A stretch of 56,461 nucleotides of DNA from Maricaulis salignorans (GTDB taxonomy: Bacteria > Pseudomonadota > Alphaproteobacteria > Caulobacterales > Maricaulaceae). Made by a program: the position numbers and the translations under genes. The notes below the pieces were generated by a model, which was given only the letters and a program-made list of their open reading frames with translations, searched no databases and was not told the origin of the DNA. Shown one piece after another: positions 43,968-52,566 of the stretch. The stretch is from positions 5,001 to 61,461 of the forward strand of contig NZ_FNHG01000020.1 of the NCBI RefSeq assembly GCF_900103475.1. The letters run 5' to 3'. Each line of letters opens with the position of its first letter. Position 1 is the stretch's first letter.

Positions 43968-44978
43968 CTAGCCCTGGAGCCCCGCCATCACCCCATTCAG
44001 CTGTTCCTGCACCGTATCCGTCATTGCATGACCATTGACCGGAACCATGTGCAAGCTCGCATGGGGGCAAGCGGCTGCCAGGCGCAGGGCTCCGCGCGGT
44101 GGGCAGACCATGTCATAACGGCTGTGCAGGATATGCATCGGTATATCAGCCAGCCGTCCGGCATTGGCGATCAATTGGTCCGGCTCGAGAAAACAGGCAT
44201 TGCGGAAATAATGCGCCTCGATCAGCGAATGGGCCGCGACGAATCCGGGCCCGCGTTCGGCCAGACCGTCGCGCGTGGCTTGCGCCGATTGATCGAGCCA
44301 GGACAGCCGGTCCTCATATTCCGTCCAGCGATACAAGGTTGATTGGCGCAGCTCGGTCAGGCTCGCCGCCGGATCGGCCAGACGGTTCAGCACCGTAAGG
44401 CCATCGGCCTGTTCGCGCTGCATCTCTTCAAAGCACCAGTCCATGATCGTGCGCGGCGTGGTGCGATAGTGCTGCGGCACAGGGGCAATGAAAGCGGCGA
44501 AGGCTTCCGGGAAGAAGCGCGGCGCGCCGGCCTCGCCATGCCACCAGTCCAGCTCGTCGCGCGTGCTGAGGAAGATTGCACCGACCACCAGCGTGCTGAC
44601 GCGCTCCGGGTAGGCCTGGGCATAGGCCAAGGCCAGGGTCGAGCCCCAGGACGGGCCGAACACGATCCAGCGTTCAATCCCCAGATGCATCCGCAACGCC
44701 TCGATATCACCGATCAGGTCGGCGGTTGTGTTGGCGTCGAGCGACAAGTGGGGCGTTGAGCGGCCACAGCCGCGCTGGTCCATCAATGTTATCTCGAAGC
44801 GCGCCGGGTCGAACATACGCTGGAACCGCGGCGAACAGCCCGAGCCCGGGCCGCCGTGCAGCACCAGAAGGGGGATGCCGTTTGCCCGCCCGCATTGTTC
44901 CCAATACAGGGCGTGACCGGCGGAGACGGGGAGTTGCCCGCTGCGAAACGGGTGGATGGGCGGAAATTGCGGGCTCAT
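43968..44978 (-). CDS. pip: Proline iminopeptidase
   Basis: 336 aa from the ATG at 44978 with AAAGG upstream. An alpha/beta hydrolase of the S33 family: oxyanion loop HGGPGSGCSP about residue 40, ADLIGDIEALRMHLG before the nucleophile Ser in FGPSWGS about 110, Asp in HSRYDMVCPP about 289 and His in VNGHAMTD about 317. DQRGCGRSTPH is typical of Pip. It releases N-terminal proline in the cytosol. No signal peptide. Confidence 0.95.
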   Translation of the reverse strand: MSPQFPPIHPFRSGQLPVSAGHALYWEQCGRANGIPLLVLHGGPGSGCSPRFQRMFDPARFEITLMDQRGCGRSTPHLSLDANTTADLIGDIEALRMHLGIERWIVFGPSWGSTLALAYAQAYPERVSTLVVGAIFLSTRDELDWWHGEAGAPRFFPEAFAAFIAPVPQHYRTTPRTIMDWCFEEMQREQADGLTVLNRLADPAASLTELRQSTLYRWTEYEDRLSWLDQSAQATRDGLAERGPGFVAAHSLIEAHYFRNACFLEPDQLIANAGRLADIPMHILHSRYDMVCPPRGALRLAAACPHASLHMVPVNGHAMTDTVQEQLNGVMAGLQG

Positions 44979-45057
44979 CGGAAACCTTTGGAGAAAATGC
45001 CGGGGGCCGGGACGTGTGAAAATCTGGCCCAACCTGTCAGCGCTCGCCAGGGCCGCG

Positions 45058-45531
45058 TCAATGCACCTGCGCCGGCAGGAGCGGCGCGACATCGCGGCTG
45101 GCGGCTTCGAGGCTGGAATAGGAATGCCCGTCCTGGTCCCGCCGCAACGGGCCGCGTCGGCCATTGAAATAGGCGTTGGCACTCCAGCCGCACACCGTGT
45201 TGCTGCCGGCGGGAAGGCGCCGGGCAGCGACTTCCTGGGTCAGCACGCCGGGGCCCTCGGCAATCGGGCTGAAGACCGGCTTGAGTGAATGGGCGCGCAG
45301 CCCGGCCTCGACGCGCGCGCGCGCGGCGTCCAGGTCAAGCGGGCAGGCAGACCGGGCGGTCATATCCTCGGTCAGGTTGACGATGGAATAGATCAGCTCG
45401 GTCTCCGGCGCGGCTTGCGGCGCCGGGATACTGCCGGTCTCGTGCAGCTGGGGTGCAAGCGCGGTCAGGCCAGTGCCGACACAGGCTGCGAGCAGGACCG
45501 CCACCAGGGCGCGTTGCCAGTTGGAATTCAT
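45058..45531 (-). CDS. Hypothetical exported protein
   Basis: 157 aa. A signal-like N-terminus (WQRALVAVLLAACVGTGLTALA) is followed by a soluble domain with two Cys (SACPLD and NTVCGW) that could form a disulfide. No family recognised. The reading frame has an ATG at 45531 (MNSNWQRA) with GGGAGAG upstream. It is upstream of pip on the same strand by 79 bases. Confidence 0.6.
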   Translation of the reverse strand: MNSNWQRALVAVLLAACVGTGLTALAPQLHETGSIPAPQAAPETELIYSIVNLTEDMTARSACPLDLDAARARVEAGLRAHSLKPVFSPIAEGPGVLTQEVAARRLPAGSNTVCGWSANAYFNGRRGPLRRDQDGHSYSSLEAASRDVAPLLPAQVH

Positions 45532-45619
45532 TCTCTCCCAGCCCCCTTGGAAGCGCAGTGGGCAATCTACTGAAACCGCCCGGATCGGTCCAGCGCCCTC
45601 AGTGCATTGCGCGAGGGCG

Positions 45620-45664
45620 TTGACCGATAGACACTATCCAACTAATTGTACAATTAGTTGGATA
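45620..45664 (+). promoter_or_regulatory. Promoter overlapped by a 30-bp perfect palindrome
   Basis: TTGACC at 45620-45625 and TAATTG at 45643-45648 give a promoter with a 17-bp spacer. A perfect palindrome at 45635-45664, arms TATCCAACTAATTGT and its complement, covers the -10 and part of the spacer. Such symmetry over a promoter is typical of operators for TetR-type repressors, but no regulator gene is near. Confidence 0.7.
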
Positions 45665-45904
45665 AATAAAGTGCACAGAGACCGCCATGGCCGAAACCCT
45701 CTTCTTCGTCGGATGCACGGCCTTCGCGCCGGGGCCGAAGCCGTGGTCGAAACGGTTGGGTGATCGGATGGCCGTCGATCCGCATCCCGCGACTCGCCGC
45801 GCCCTGCCGCGTCCGGAGCACGCGCCGCGAAGGGCGCCAGGCACCGAAGGCGAGTCTCCATTCTCTTTGAGCCACCCTCCCAGTCAGCAAACCGAGGCCA
45901 GAGC
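45665..45904. other. Region between palindrome and CPBP gene
   Basis: Open frames exist on both strands, for example 45687-45917 (+, MAETLFFVGCTAF), but none has a good ribosome site or a recognised domain, so none is called. The transcript from the promoter above would run through here into the protease gene. Confidence 0.5.
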
Positions 45905-46798
45905 ATGTCAAAACTGAACCCCTTGTTCCGGGCCACAGCCCAAATTATTGCCGCTCTGCTGGCAGTTGCGGTGATGGCCGCGCTGACGCGTCTTGCGCTC
46001 CTGCCGGCCCTGCAGGGCCTGCTGCATCTCGACGATAACGCTCTGAGCTATGTGCGGCGTGGTCTGATGCTGCTGGCCTTCGCCCTGGGGTATTGGGGCT
46101 ATGTCCGTTGGGTCGAGAAACGCCCTGCGTTTGAGCTCTCGCCAGCCCTGGGGACAATCCTGCTCACCGGGATGGGCGGCGCTGCCCTGATCGGCCTGCC
46201 GGTAGCTTTCCTCTATCTCACAGGAAACTACCAGCTGGTCGGGACGGGGGGATTCGGCGGCATGGCGGGTGTTGCAATGGTGATTCTGGCGGCCGCGATG
46301 TTCGAGGAAGTGGTGTTTCGTGGCATCGCATTCGGAATCGTCGAGCGGCATTTCGGCAGTTGGGCGGCCTTGTTCGTTCCCACGGTCGTGTTTTCCGCCG
46401 CCCATATTTTCAACGCTCACTGGGGCGGCTGGCTGTCCTTTGCCACCGGCGTGACGATTGGCGGGATCTGGACGCTGACCTATATGCTGACCCGCAATTT
46501 GTGGGCTGTCATGCTCAACCATGCTCTGTGGAATTTCACCATTTTCGCCACCGGCCTGCCGCTGACTGGCATGCAGGACTGGCGCGAGCTGGCACCGCTG
46601 CGCAGCGAAGTCAGAGGCCCGGACTGGATGTCCGGCGGCCTGGCCGGGCCGGAGGATACGGTGCTCATGCTGGTGGTCTCGAGCCTGGCCGTTTTTGTTC
46701 TGCTGTTGATCGCGCGCCGTCGGGGTCAGTTCAGGCCAGCCGGCAGCGGGGCTGCCATGGTTCAGCACGAATCGCGGACGCAAGCCGGGGCGGGCTAG
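45905..46798 (+). CDS. CPBP family intramembrane glutamic protease
   Basis: 297 aa with about eight hydrophobic helices. The Abi/CPBP motifs are visible: EEVVFRG about residue 133, then SAAHIFN and MLNHALWNF with the His/Asn residues that complete the active site. Members process prenylated proteins or take part in bacteriocin self-protection; the substrate is unknown. It probably depends on the palindrome-covered promoter upstream. The C-terminal 60 residues are not conserved. Confidence 0.9.
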   Translation: MSKLNPLFRATAQIIAALLAVAVMAALTRLALLPALQGLLHLDDNALSYVRRGLMLLAFALGYWGYVRWVEKRPAFELSPALGTILLTGMGGAALIGLPVAFLYLTGNYQLVGTGGFGGMAGVAMVILAAAMFEEVVFRGIAFGIVERHFGSWAALFVPTVVFSAAHIFNAHWGGWLSFATGVTIGGIWTLTYMLTRNLWAVMLNHALWNFTIFATGLPLTGMQDWRELAPLRSEVRGPDWMSGGLAGPEDTVLMLVVSSLAVFVLLLIARRRGQFRPAGSGAAMVQHESRTQAGAG

Positions 46799-46845
46799 CT
46801 GCAGGGTGCCCACAAGCCTGGAGACAGAATGGGGGTGGAGAGAAA

Positions 46846-46920
46846 TGGTGCCGCCACACAGATTTGAACTGTGGACCTCGTCATTACCAATGACGCGCTC
46901 TACCCCTGAGCTATGGCGGC
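46846..46920 (-). tRNA. tRNA-Thr (GGT)
   Basis: A 75-nt cloverleaf on the minus strand: acceptor GCCGCCA pairs with TGGCGGC, anticodon loop around GGT, T-arm GGTTCAAATC variant (CAGTTCAAATCTG), encoded ACCA end. It reads ACC and ACT, the Thr codons used in the thr leader. Confidence 0.95.
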
Positions 46921-46954
46921 GTCGGGTCGCTTTAGTCGCGACGCGAAGCCGGGC

Positions 46955-46982
46955 GTATAATACATGGTCGGCCTCCCGCCAA
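46955..46982 (-). promoter_or_regulatory. Promoter of tRNA-Thr
   Basis: On the minus strand TTGGCG, a 16-bp spacer and TTATAC, ending 35 bases before the tRNA. The -10 lies in the near-palindrome GTATTATAC. Confidence 0.5.
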
Positions 46983-47013
46983 GTGCGTCTTGACGTGACG
47001 AGCTGCGTTCGAC

Positions 47014-47262
47014 ATGACCAATGACATGAGCAACACACCGACCCCGCCGCGCAAGCCGCCGACTGCCGGCAACCCAGACACGCGTGAGGCAAGGCTGGCT
47101 GCGGCCCTGCGCACCAATCTGCGCCGCCGCAAGGCCGAGCGTGCTGCAGCTGTGCCCGCGGCAGATGCGGCCGTGGATAATCCCGGCGATGAGGCCGGTG
47201 AGGACTGCACTGCACAAGCTTCTGCAATCCCTGTCACGAAATCTCCCCGGGATGGGTCATAA
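47014..47262 (+). CDS. Small basic protein upstream of murA, unknown function
   Basis: 82 aa. The central TREARLAAALRTNLRRRKAERAA is similar to short basic proteins that precede murA in other alphaproteobacteria; the rest is Pro/Ala/Asp-rich. No ribosome site is clear; ATG at 47014 or 47026. It is 50 bases before murA. No domain known. Confidence 0.55.
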   Translation: MTNDMSNTPTPPRKPPTAGNPDTREARLAAALRTNLRRRKAERAAAVPAADAAVDNPGDEAGEDCTAQASAIPVTKSPRDGS

Positions 47263-47314
47263 TCCCGCCGGGTTCGACCTGCTGCATGCAGGTTCAACGG
47301 ATTGAGGAGTGAGA

Positions 47315-48580
47315 ATGGACCGGATCATCATCCAGGGCGGTGCGCGGCTTGAAGGCCGTATCCCGATCAGCGGTGCCAAGAATTCGGCGCTCAAACTGAT
47401 GGCGGCAGCGCTGCTGACCGATGAGCCGGTGACGCTCGCCAATATGCCGCGCCTGGCCGATTCGCGGTTCATGGGCCATTTGCTCGCCGAGCTGGGTGTT
47501 TCGGTCGAGGAGGGCGAGGGCGCCGAGCTGCGCCTGCACGCTGCGACGATTGCCAACACCTATGCCCCCTATGACCTGGTGCGCAAAATGCGCGCCACCT
47601 TCAATGTTCTCGGGCCGCTGCTGGCCCGTGAAGGCCGTGCCCGCGTGTCCTTGCCCGGAGGCTGTGCCATTGGCGCCCGACCGGTCGATCTGCATCTCAA
47701 GGCGCTCGAGGCGCTGGGGGCCCGCATTGAGGTCTCCGAAGGTTATGTCGACGCCACGGCACCGGCTGGCGGGCTGGTCGGCGGCGAGATCGATCTGCCC
47801 TTCGCCTCGGTTGGCGCGACGGAACACGCCATGCTCGCGGCGGCCCTGGCGCGTGGCGAAACCGTGATCGAGAACGCCGCCTGTGAACCGGAGATAGCCG
47901 ATCTTGCCGCCATGCTGACAGCGATGGGGGCGCCGGTTGAGGGTGCCGGCAGCAGCACGATCCGGATCCAGGGGCAGAACCGGCTGAAGGGCGTGCGTCA
48001 CCATGTCGTCGGCGACCGTATCGAGACGGCGACCTATGCCCTGGCGGTTGCCGCAACCGGCGGTGACTGCATCCTTGATGGCGCGCAATGGGCTCACAAC
48101 AAGGCGCTCTGGCGCGCAATGATCAATGCCGGTGTCACCGTCGAGCCGGCCGACCAGGGTGTGCGGGTGGCCCGCAATGGCGCGCGATTGCAGGCCGTTG
48201 ATATCGAGACCCAGCCCTATCCGGGCTTTCCCACCGACGCCCAGGCGCAGTTCATGGCGCTGATGACGCTGGCCGAAGGCACATCGGTGATCCGCGAGAC
48301 CATTTTCGAGAACCGTTTCATGCATGCGCCCGAACTGACGCGGCTGGGTGCCGATATCAGCGTTCATGGCAGCGAGGCCGTGGTGCGCGGTGTGCCGCGT
48401 CTGCGCGGAGCCCCGGTGATGGCGACCGATTTGCGCGCCTCGGTCTCGCTGGTCATTGCCGGGCTTGCCGCCGAGGGTGAAACCGTGGTCAACCGGGTCT
48501 ACCATCTCGATCGTGGCTTCGAGCGACTGGAAGCGAAATTGTCCGGCTGCGGTGCCCGCATCGAACGCCGGTCCGACTGA
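47315..48580 (+). CDS. murA: UDP-N-acetylglucosamine 1-carboxyvinyltransferase
   Basis: 421 aa. It transfers enolpyruvate from PEP to UDP-GlcNAc, the first committed step of peptidoglycan synthesis. [27 protein letters not shown] is the N-terminal UDP-sugar site; C117 in LPGGCAIG is the catalytic residue blocked by fosfomycin; [18 protein letters not shown] is in the C-terminal half. GAGGAG 6 bases before the ATG at 47315 was preferred to the GTG at 47309. It leads the conserved block up to yacG. Confidence 0.97.
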   Translation: MDRIIIQGGARLEGRIPISGAKNSALKLMAAALLTDEPVTLANMPRLADSRFMGHLLAELGVSVEEGEGAELRLHAATIANTYAPYDLVRKMRATFNVLGPLLAREGRARVSLPGGCAIGARPVDLHLKALEALGARIEVSEGYVDATAPAGGLVGGEIDLPFASVGATEHAMLAAALARGETVIENAACEPEIADLAAMLTAMGAPVEGAGSSTIRIQGQNRLKGVRHHVVGDRIETATYALAVAATGGDCILDGAQWAHNKALWRAMINAGVTVEPADQGVRVARNGARLQAVDIETQPYPGFPTDAQAQFMALMTLAEGTSVIRETIFENRFMHAPELTRLGADISVHGSEAVVRGVPRLRGAPVMATDLRASVSLVIAGLAAEGETVVNRVYHLDRGFERLEAKLSGCGARIERRSD

Positions 48581-48591
48581 CGGAGAATAAC

Positions 48592-49032
48592 GTGAAACGC
48601 GCTGTAGCCCCGCTGCGCCTGACGGCGCTGGATGTGACGGATCTGGAGGCGATTTCGGCTGCCTTGCAGGATGCCGTGGCCCAGCTGGGCGATTTCGAAT
48701 TCTCCAGCCGTCAGCGTAACTTCACCATTGCCTTCAACCGCTTCCGCTGGGAGGCCGGTGGCCGCAAGCAACGTGTGCGCTGCGGGCTGCAATTCGGCCA
48801 TGTCCGAGCCGCGCGCTCGCACAATCTGCGCAAGGGTGCCGACGAGGCGGTCGTTAATCTGCTCTCCATCAGCTTCGTGCCGGGCGAGGCCCCGTCGGGC
48901 GAGGTCGTGCTGGTCTTCTCCGGTGGCGGCGAGATGCGCCTCGATGTCGAATGTCTCGACGCGGCGATGATCGATATCAGCGCACCCTGGCCGGCCACGC
49001 GGCGGCCTGAACATGAACTGGATGGGTCATGA
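48592..49032 (+). CDS. DUF2948 family protein
   Basis: 146 aa from a GTG with CGGAG upstream. LRLTALDVTDLEAISAALQDAVAQLGDFEF and RRRVRCGLQF-type patterns (KQRVRCGLQFGHV) match DUF2948, a cytosolic family restricted to alphaproteobacteria and nearly always next to murA. Its stop overlaps the UPF0262 start by 4 bases. Function unknown. Confidence 0.9.
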   Translation: MKRAVAPLRLTALDVTDLEAISAALQDAVAQLGDFEFSSRQRNFTIAFNRFRWEAGGRKQRVRCGLQFGHVRAARSHNLRKGADEAVVNLLSISFVPGEAPSGEVVLVFSGGGEMRLDVECLDAAMIDISAPWPATRRPEHELDGS

Positions 49033-49532
49033 GTGGCGATGCCAACCTGCCGGACCGGATTGTCCGGATCGATCTCGACCTGGCCAGTATCGGCCCGACA
49101 GACGTCAATGCCGATCATGAGCGCCGTGTGGCCATCGCCGATCTGCTCGAGGGCAACAGCTTCCGCCCGGTCAGCGATGCCGTTGGCGATACCAGCGGCC
49201 CCTACGCCCTGCGCCTGGCGATCGAGCATGACCGGCTCCTGTTCGATGTCCGGCTGGAAGACGATACACCGGTCCGTGCCTTTGTTTTCGCGCTGGGGCC
49301 GCTGCGCCGCATCGTCAAAGACTATTTCATGATCTGTGAGAGCTATTACGAGGCCGTGCGCGATGCACCCCTGGCCCAGATCGAGGCCATCGATATGGGA
49401 CGTCGCGGTGTCCATAATGAAGGCTCGACCCTGCTGCGCGAGCGCCTGACGGGCAAGATCGAGGTTGATTTCGACACATCGCGCCGCCTCTTCACCCTGA
49501 TCTGTGCCCTGCACCGGCGGGCCGCGTCATGA
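49029..49532 (+). CDS. UPF0262 family protein
   Basis: 167 aa. The family core is clear: RRVAIADLLEGNSF, LFDVRLEDD, LRRIVKDYFMICESYYEAVR, IEAIDMGRRGVHNEGS and LRERLTGKIEVDFDTSRRLFTLICALH. Its function is not known. Overlaps by ATGA at both ends (DUF2948 and the phosphatase gene) indicate coupled translation. In most alphaproteobacteria hisD lies between DUF2948 and this gene; it is absent here. Confidence 0.93.
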   Translation: MSGDANLPDRIVRIDLDLASIGPTDVNADHERRVAIADLLEGNSFRPVSDAVGDTSGPYALRLAIEHDRLLFDVRLEDDTPVRAFVFALGPLRRIVKDYFMICESYYEAVRDAPLAQIEAIDMGRRGVHNEGSTLLRERLTGKIEVDFDTSRRLFTLICALHRRAAS

Positions 49533-49963
49533 GTGTGCCATCAGTCCTGTTCGTGTGCGGCCGCAATGCGATCCGCTCACCAATGGCGGCTGCCTTGTGG
49601 CGGCAGCAATTCGGTGACGCGGCGCAGGCGCGCTCCTGCGGCGTGATCCCGGCTGCCTTTGCCGATGGCTTCATGGTTGCGGTGATGGCCGAGCTCGGCT
49701 GCGATCTGGAAGACATTTCGCCGATGGCGCTGAGCGGCGTTACCGATCCGCCCGCCGCCCTTGTCGTCTCGCTCTCGAGCGCCGCTGACCGGCTGGCCCG
49801 GCAATACGCGGCGGACAAGTCAGCCGAGTTCCAGGCCTGGCCGATTCCCGATCCCAGCGAGACCGGTGGCAGCCGTGAACAGCGCCTTTCCGCCTACCGG
49901 CAAACGCGTGATGCCATCAAGGCCCGCATCGCCGATTGGCACTTGCCGCGAAAAAGCGCCTGA
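49529..49963 (+). CDS. Low-molecular-weight protein tyrosine phosphatase-like
   Basis: 144 aa. The P-loop is CX5R: C10-G-R-N-A-I-R16-S, at the N-terminus as in LMW-PTP and arsenate reductases. The general acid loop is PIPDPSE about residue 107, giving the Asp. It removes phosphate from Tyr or acts on arsenate; the target is unknown. It starts inside the UPF0262 stop (ATGA). Confidence 0.9.
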   Translation: MSVPSVLFVCGRNAIRSPMAAALWRQQFGDAAQARSCGVIPAAFADGFMVAVMAELGCDLEDISPMALSGVTDPPAALVVSLSSAADRLARQYAADKSAEFQAWPIPDPSETGGSREQRLSAYRQTRDAIKARIADWHLPRKSA

Positions 49964-49967
49964 AGCC

Positions 49968-49997
49968 TCGACTTTATAGGGCAGGCGGGACTATAAC
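49968..49997 (+). promoter_or_regulatory. Candidate infA promoter
   Basis: TCGACT, an 18-bp spacer and TATAAC at 49992-49997. A hairpin GCCCGA/TCGGGC follows at 50017-50031, then TGTTCAGTTTTT, which could act as weak terminator or leader structure before infA. Confidence 0.5.
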
Positions 49998-50077
49998 GCG
50001 CGCCGGGGCGCTATCGGCCCGAGAGTCGGGCTGATCTGTTCAGTTTTTGTCCCGCATTGACGAGTATGAGGAGCCGC

Positions 50078-50296
50078 ATGGCTAAAGAAGAATTATTGGA
50101 GTTTCCCGGCGAAGTGACGGAATTGCTCCCGAACGCGACCTTCCGGGTGAAGCTCGAAAACGACCATGAAATCATTGCCCACACAGCGGGCAAGATGCGC
50201 AAGAATCGTATCCGCGTTCTGGCCGGCGACAAGGTGCTGGTCGAGATGACGCCCTATGATCTGACCAAGGGCCGGATCACCTATCGCTTCAAATAA
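50078..50296 (+). CDS. infA: Translation initiation factor IF-1
   Basis: 72 aa, complete. [19 protein letters not shown] and the OB-fold core ([49 protein letters not shown] is in the last 55 residues) are invariant. GAGGAG 5-10 bases before the ATG at 50078 sets the start; the ATG at 50057 would add a non-conserved extension. It binds the 30S A site. Confidence 0.97.
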   Translation: MAKEELLEFPGEVTELLPNATFRVKLENDHEIIAHTAGKMRKNRIRVLAGDKVLVEMTPYDLTKGRITYRFK

Positions 50297-50334
50297 GATC
50301 GCAAGCGGCGTGGATGCGCGAAACGGATGCCCGC

Positions 50335-50943
50335 ATGGCTGAGCCCCGCCCACGCCTGATCCTGGCCAGCGCCTCACCGCGCCGCCTGGACCTGCTTGCC
50401 AGCGTCGGCCTTGTCCCGGACGCCGTTGAGCCCACCGATATTGACGAGAGCGAAATCCCCGGAGAGCTGCCTGGCCCTCTGGCGCAGCGTCTTGCGCTCG
50501 AAAAGGCCTCGGCCCACGGCGACACAGAGGCCTACGTGCTCGCCGCCGACACGGTTGTCGGTGTCGGTCGCCGCGTCCTGCCGAAGGCCGAGACCGAGGC
50601 CCAGGCGCGCGCCTGTCTTGCCCTGCTGTCGGGGCGCAATCACCGCGTCTATACCGGCATCGCCCTGCGGACACCCGATGGTGAGCTGACGGCAAAACTG
50701 GTCGAGACCCGCGTCAAGCTGAAGCGATTGAGCCGGCCGGAAGTGGAACACTATATCGCCAGCGGCGAATGGCGCGGCAAGGCCGGCGGTTACGGCATAC
50801 AGGGCCGCGCCGGTGCGTTCGTCATCTCGCTGATCGGCTCCTATACCGGCGTTGTCGGCCTGCCTGTGTATGAGACCGTCAATCTGTTGGCCGGGCGCGG
50901 CTATCCGGTCTTCGAAGCCCGAAACGAGGCGAAAAACCCATGA
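50335..50943 (+). CDS. maf: Maf-like nucleotide pyrophosphatase
   Basis: 202 aa from the ATG at 50335; 50314 is also possible. LILASASPRRLDLLASVG is the N-terminal Maf signature; LAADTVVGVGRRVLPK carries the nucleotide-site Asp/Lys, and YGIQGRAGAFVISLIGSYTGVVGLPV the C-terminal motif. It hydrolyses dTTP/UTP or modified nucleotides. Its stop overlaps the RNase gene by ATGA. Confidence 0.94.
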   Translation: MAEPRPRLILASASPRRLDLLASVGLVPDAVEPTDIDESEIPGELPGPLAQRLALEKASAHGDTEAYVLAADTVVGVGRRVLPKAETEAQARACLALLSGRNHRVYTGIALRTPDGELTAKLVETRVKLKRLSRPEVEHYIASGEWRGKAGGYGIQGRAGAFVISLIGSYTGVVGLPVYETVNLLAGRGYPVFEARNEAKNP

Positions 50944-52010
50944 TCCGCCAGATCCTGATCGAAGAGAATATCGGCGAGACCCGCGCCGCTGTCGCCGAAA
51001 ACGGCCGTATCGTCGAGCTGCATCTCGACCGTTGGTCGGAGCTGCGCCAGCGTGCCGTCGAGGGCGAGCTCTATCGCGGCCGTGTCCGCCGCGTCGAACC
51101 GGCGCTCAATGCCGCCTTTGTCGATCTTGGTCTTGGCGAGGAGGGCTTCATGCCGTTCGGAAAAGCGGGACGGCCCAAGGGCTTGCATGAAGGCGCGGCC
51201 ATCGGCGTGCGTGTGTCGCGCGAAGCCTTTGCCGACAAGGGCCCGACGCTCAACCTGGTTGAAGTCCCCGCCGGTGATGCGCCGGAATGCCTCGAGCCGG
51301 CCCCGATCCTGGCCCAGCGCCTGGCGCAGATATTTTCGGGCGCCGATGTCGTCTGGGCCGACGAGACCGATTATGATCTCGAGGAAGCCTTTGAGCTGGC
51401 GATGGACCCCGTCGCTCCCATTCCCGGCGGCGGCTCGCTCTGCATCGAGCAGACCCGCGCCATGGTCACCATCGATGTCGATGCCGAGGGCCGCAAGGGC
51501 ACCGGCTCGCCGCTGCAGCTGGCCCAGGCACTCAATCTCTCCGCCGCCAAGGAAGCGGCGCGTCAGATCCGCTTGCGCGGCCTGGGCGGTATTGCGGCGA
51601 TTGATTTCGTCCATATGCGCGGTCAGCCCGAGCGCAAGGCGGTCGAACAGGCCCTGCGCCAGGCTTTCCGCAAGGACCGCGCCAAGGTCGATGTCGCGCC
51701 GCTCTCGCAATTCTGCGTCGGCGAGCTGGCGCGTCAGCGCCGCGGCCGTACCCTGGCCGAAATCCAGCTTGATGACACCGGCGCCCCGAGCGTTGAGACC
51801 TGCGCCCTGGCCGCCATCAGGCGGCTGGAAGGCGAGGCGAAGGCCCAGCGTTCGCGCAAGCTTATCCTGCAGGTGCCGGCCGAAGTCCACGCCTGGCTGG
51901 AAGCCGACACAATCGGCTGGAATGCCGCCCTGGCCGAGCGAATCGGTGCCCGTTTCACCCTCGCGCTGAAGGATGAGTTCCGCCGCGAGGAATGCGGAGT
52001 AAAATCCTGA
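50940..52010 (+). CDS. Ribonuclease E/G family protein, short form
   Basis: 356 aa, shorter than RNase G (about 490). The N-terminal S1-like part is LNAAFVDLGLGEEGFMPF; catalytic Asp pairs of the family are near D178 (MVTIDVDAEG) and D221 (IAAIDFVHM). The CPxC Zn-link and C-terminal dimer/scaffold parts of RNase E are missing. It may be a stand-alone endonuclease like the Rne/Rng-like proteins that sit before yacG in alphaproteobacteria. It starts within the maf stop (ATGA) and runs into yacG. Confidence 0.85.
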   Translation: MIRQILIEENIGETRAAVAENGRIVELHLDRWSELRQRAVEGELYRGRVRRVEPALNAAFVDLGLGEEGFMPFGKAGRPKGLHEGAAIGVRVSREAFADKGPTLNLVEVPAGDAPECLEPAPILAQRLAQIFSGADVVWADETDYDLEEAFELAMDPVAPIPGGGSLCIEQTRAMVTIDVDAEGRKGTGSPLQLAQALNLSAAKEAARQIRLRGLGGIAAIDFVHMRGQPERKAVEQALRQAFRKDRAKVDVAPLSQFCVGELARQRRGRTLAEIQLDDTGAPSVETCALAAIRRLEGEAKAQRSRKLILQVPAEVHAWLEADTIGWNAALAERIGARFTLALKDEFRREECGVKS

Positions 52011-52192
52011 TGTCCAAACCCGTTACCTGCCCGATGTGCAAACAGCCGCCCGTCGAGGCCTTCAAGCCCTTCTGCTCGAAACGCTGCGCCGATCTCGATC
52101 TGGGCAAATGGTTCACCGGTGCCTATGCCATTCCCGGCGAGCCTGTTGACCAGGCTGACGAGACCCCGCCGGCCGAGCCGGACAATGGCTAG
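52010..52192 (+). CDS. yacG: DNA gyrase inhibitor YacG
   Basis: 60 aa. The treble-clef zinc site is TCPMCKQP near residue 6 and FCSKRCADLDLGKWF near 27. YacG binds GyrB and blocks DNA binding. The ATG at 52010 overlaps the RNase TGA by one base; GGAG lies upstream. The Pro/Glu-rich tail is the GyrB-binding part. Confidence 0.94.
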   Translation: MSKPVTCPMCKQPPVEAFKPFCSKRCADLDLGKWFTGAYAIPGEPVDQADETPPAEPDNG

Positions 52193-52246
52193 GCAGGTCG
52201 CATGGCGGCTTCACTGCAATAATCTGCGATCCAGAGCGCTGCATCG

Positions 52247-52275
52247 TGGACAGAGGCCAGCGCGCACCTTATAAA
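52247..52275 (+). promoter_or_regulatory. Promoter of tRNA-Phe
   Basis: TGGACA at 52247-52252, 17-bp spacer, TATAAA at 52270-52275; the start site would be about 37 bases before the tRNA. Confidence 0.75.
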
Positions 52276-52318
52276 CCGCGCTCTCGCCAGCGGCCCAAAG
52301 CTGCCTGGCGAGCCCGGT

Positions 52319-52394
52319 GCCCGGATAGCTCAGTTGGTAGAGCAGCGGATTGAAAATCCGCGTGTCGGTGGTTCGAATCCGCCTCCGGGCACCA
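52319..52394 (+). tRNA. tRNA-Phe (GAA)
   Basis: 76 nt with acceptor GCCCGGA pairing with TCCGGGC, D-arm AGCTCAGTTGGTAGAGC, anticodon GAA, T-arm GGTTCGAATCC and encoded ACCA. Placement after yacG is common in alphaproteobacteria. Confidence 0.96.
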
Positions 52395-52566
52395 TTTTCC
52401 ACTTTATGGCCAATCGCTTTGCCCCGGGGTGTCGCTCCGGTGGGCTGGCCTGTTGTTGATCCAGGATGTCGGTGACGGGCACCCGGGACGGAGGGCGGTC
52501 CGCCGGGCGGATTGATCCCTTGGACCCTGCCGAACCAGGCGCCAGATACAGCCTGTGCCGCGCGTG

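Noticed and set aside
45687-45917. 76-codon ORF MAETLFFVGC between the palindrome and the protease
   Set aside because: Weak ribosome site, low-complexity C-terminus and overlap with the protease start; kept as an open question, not a gene.
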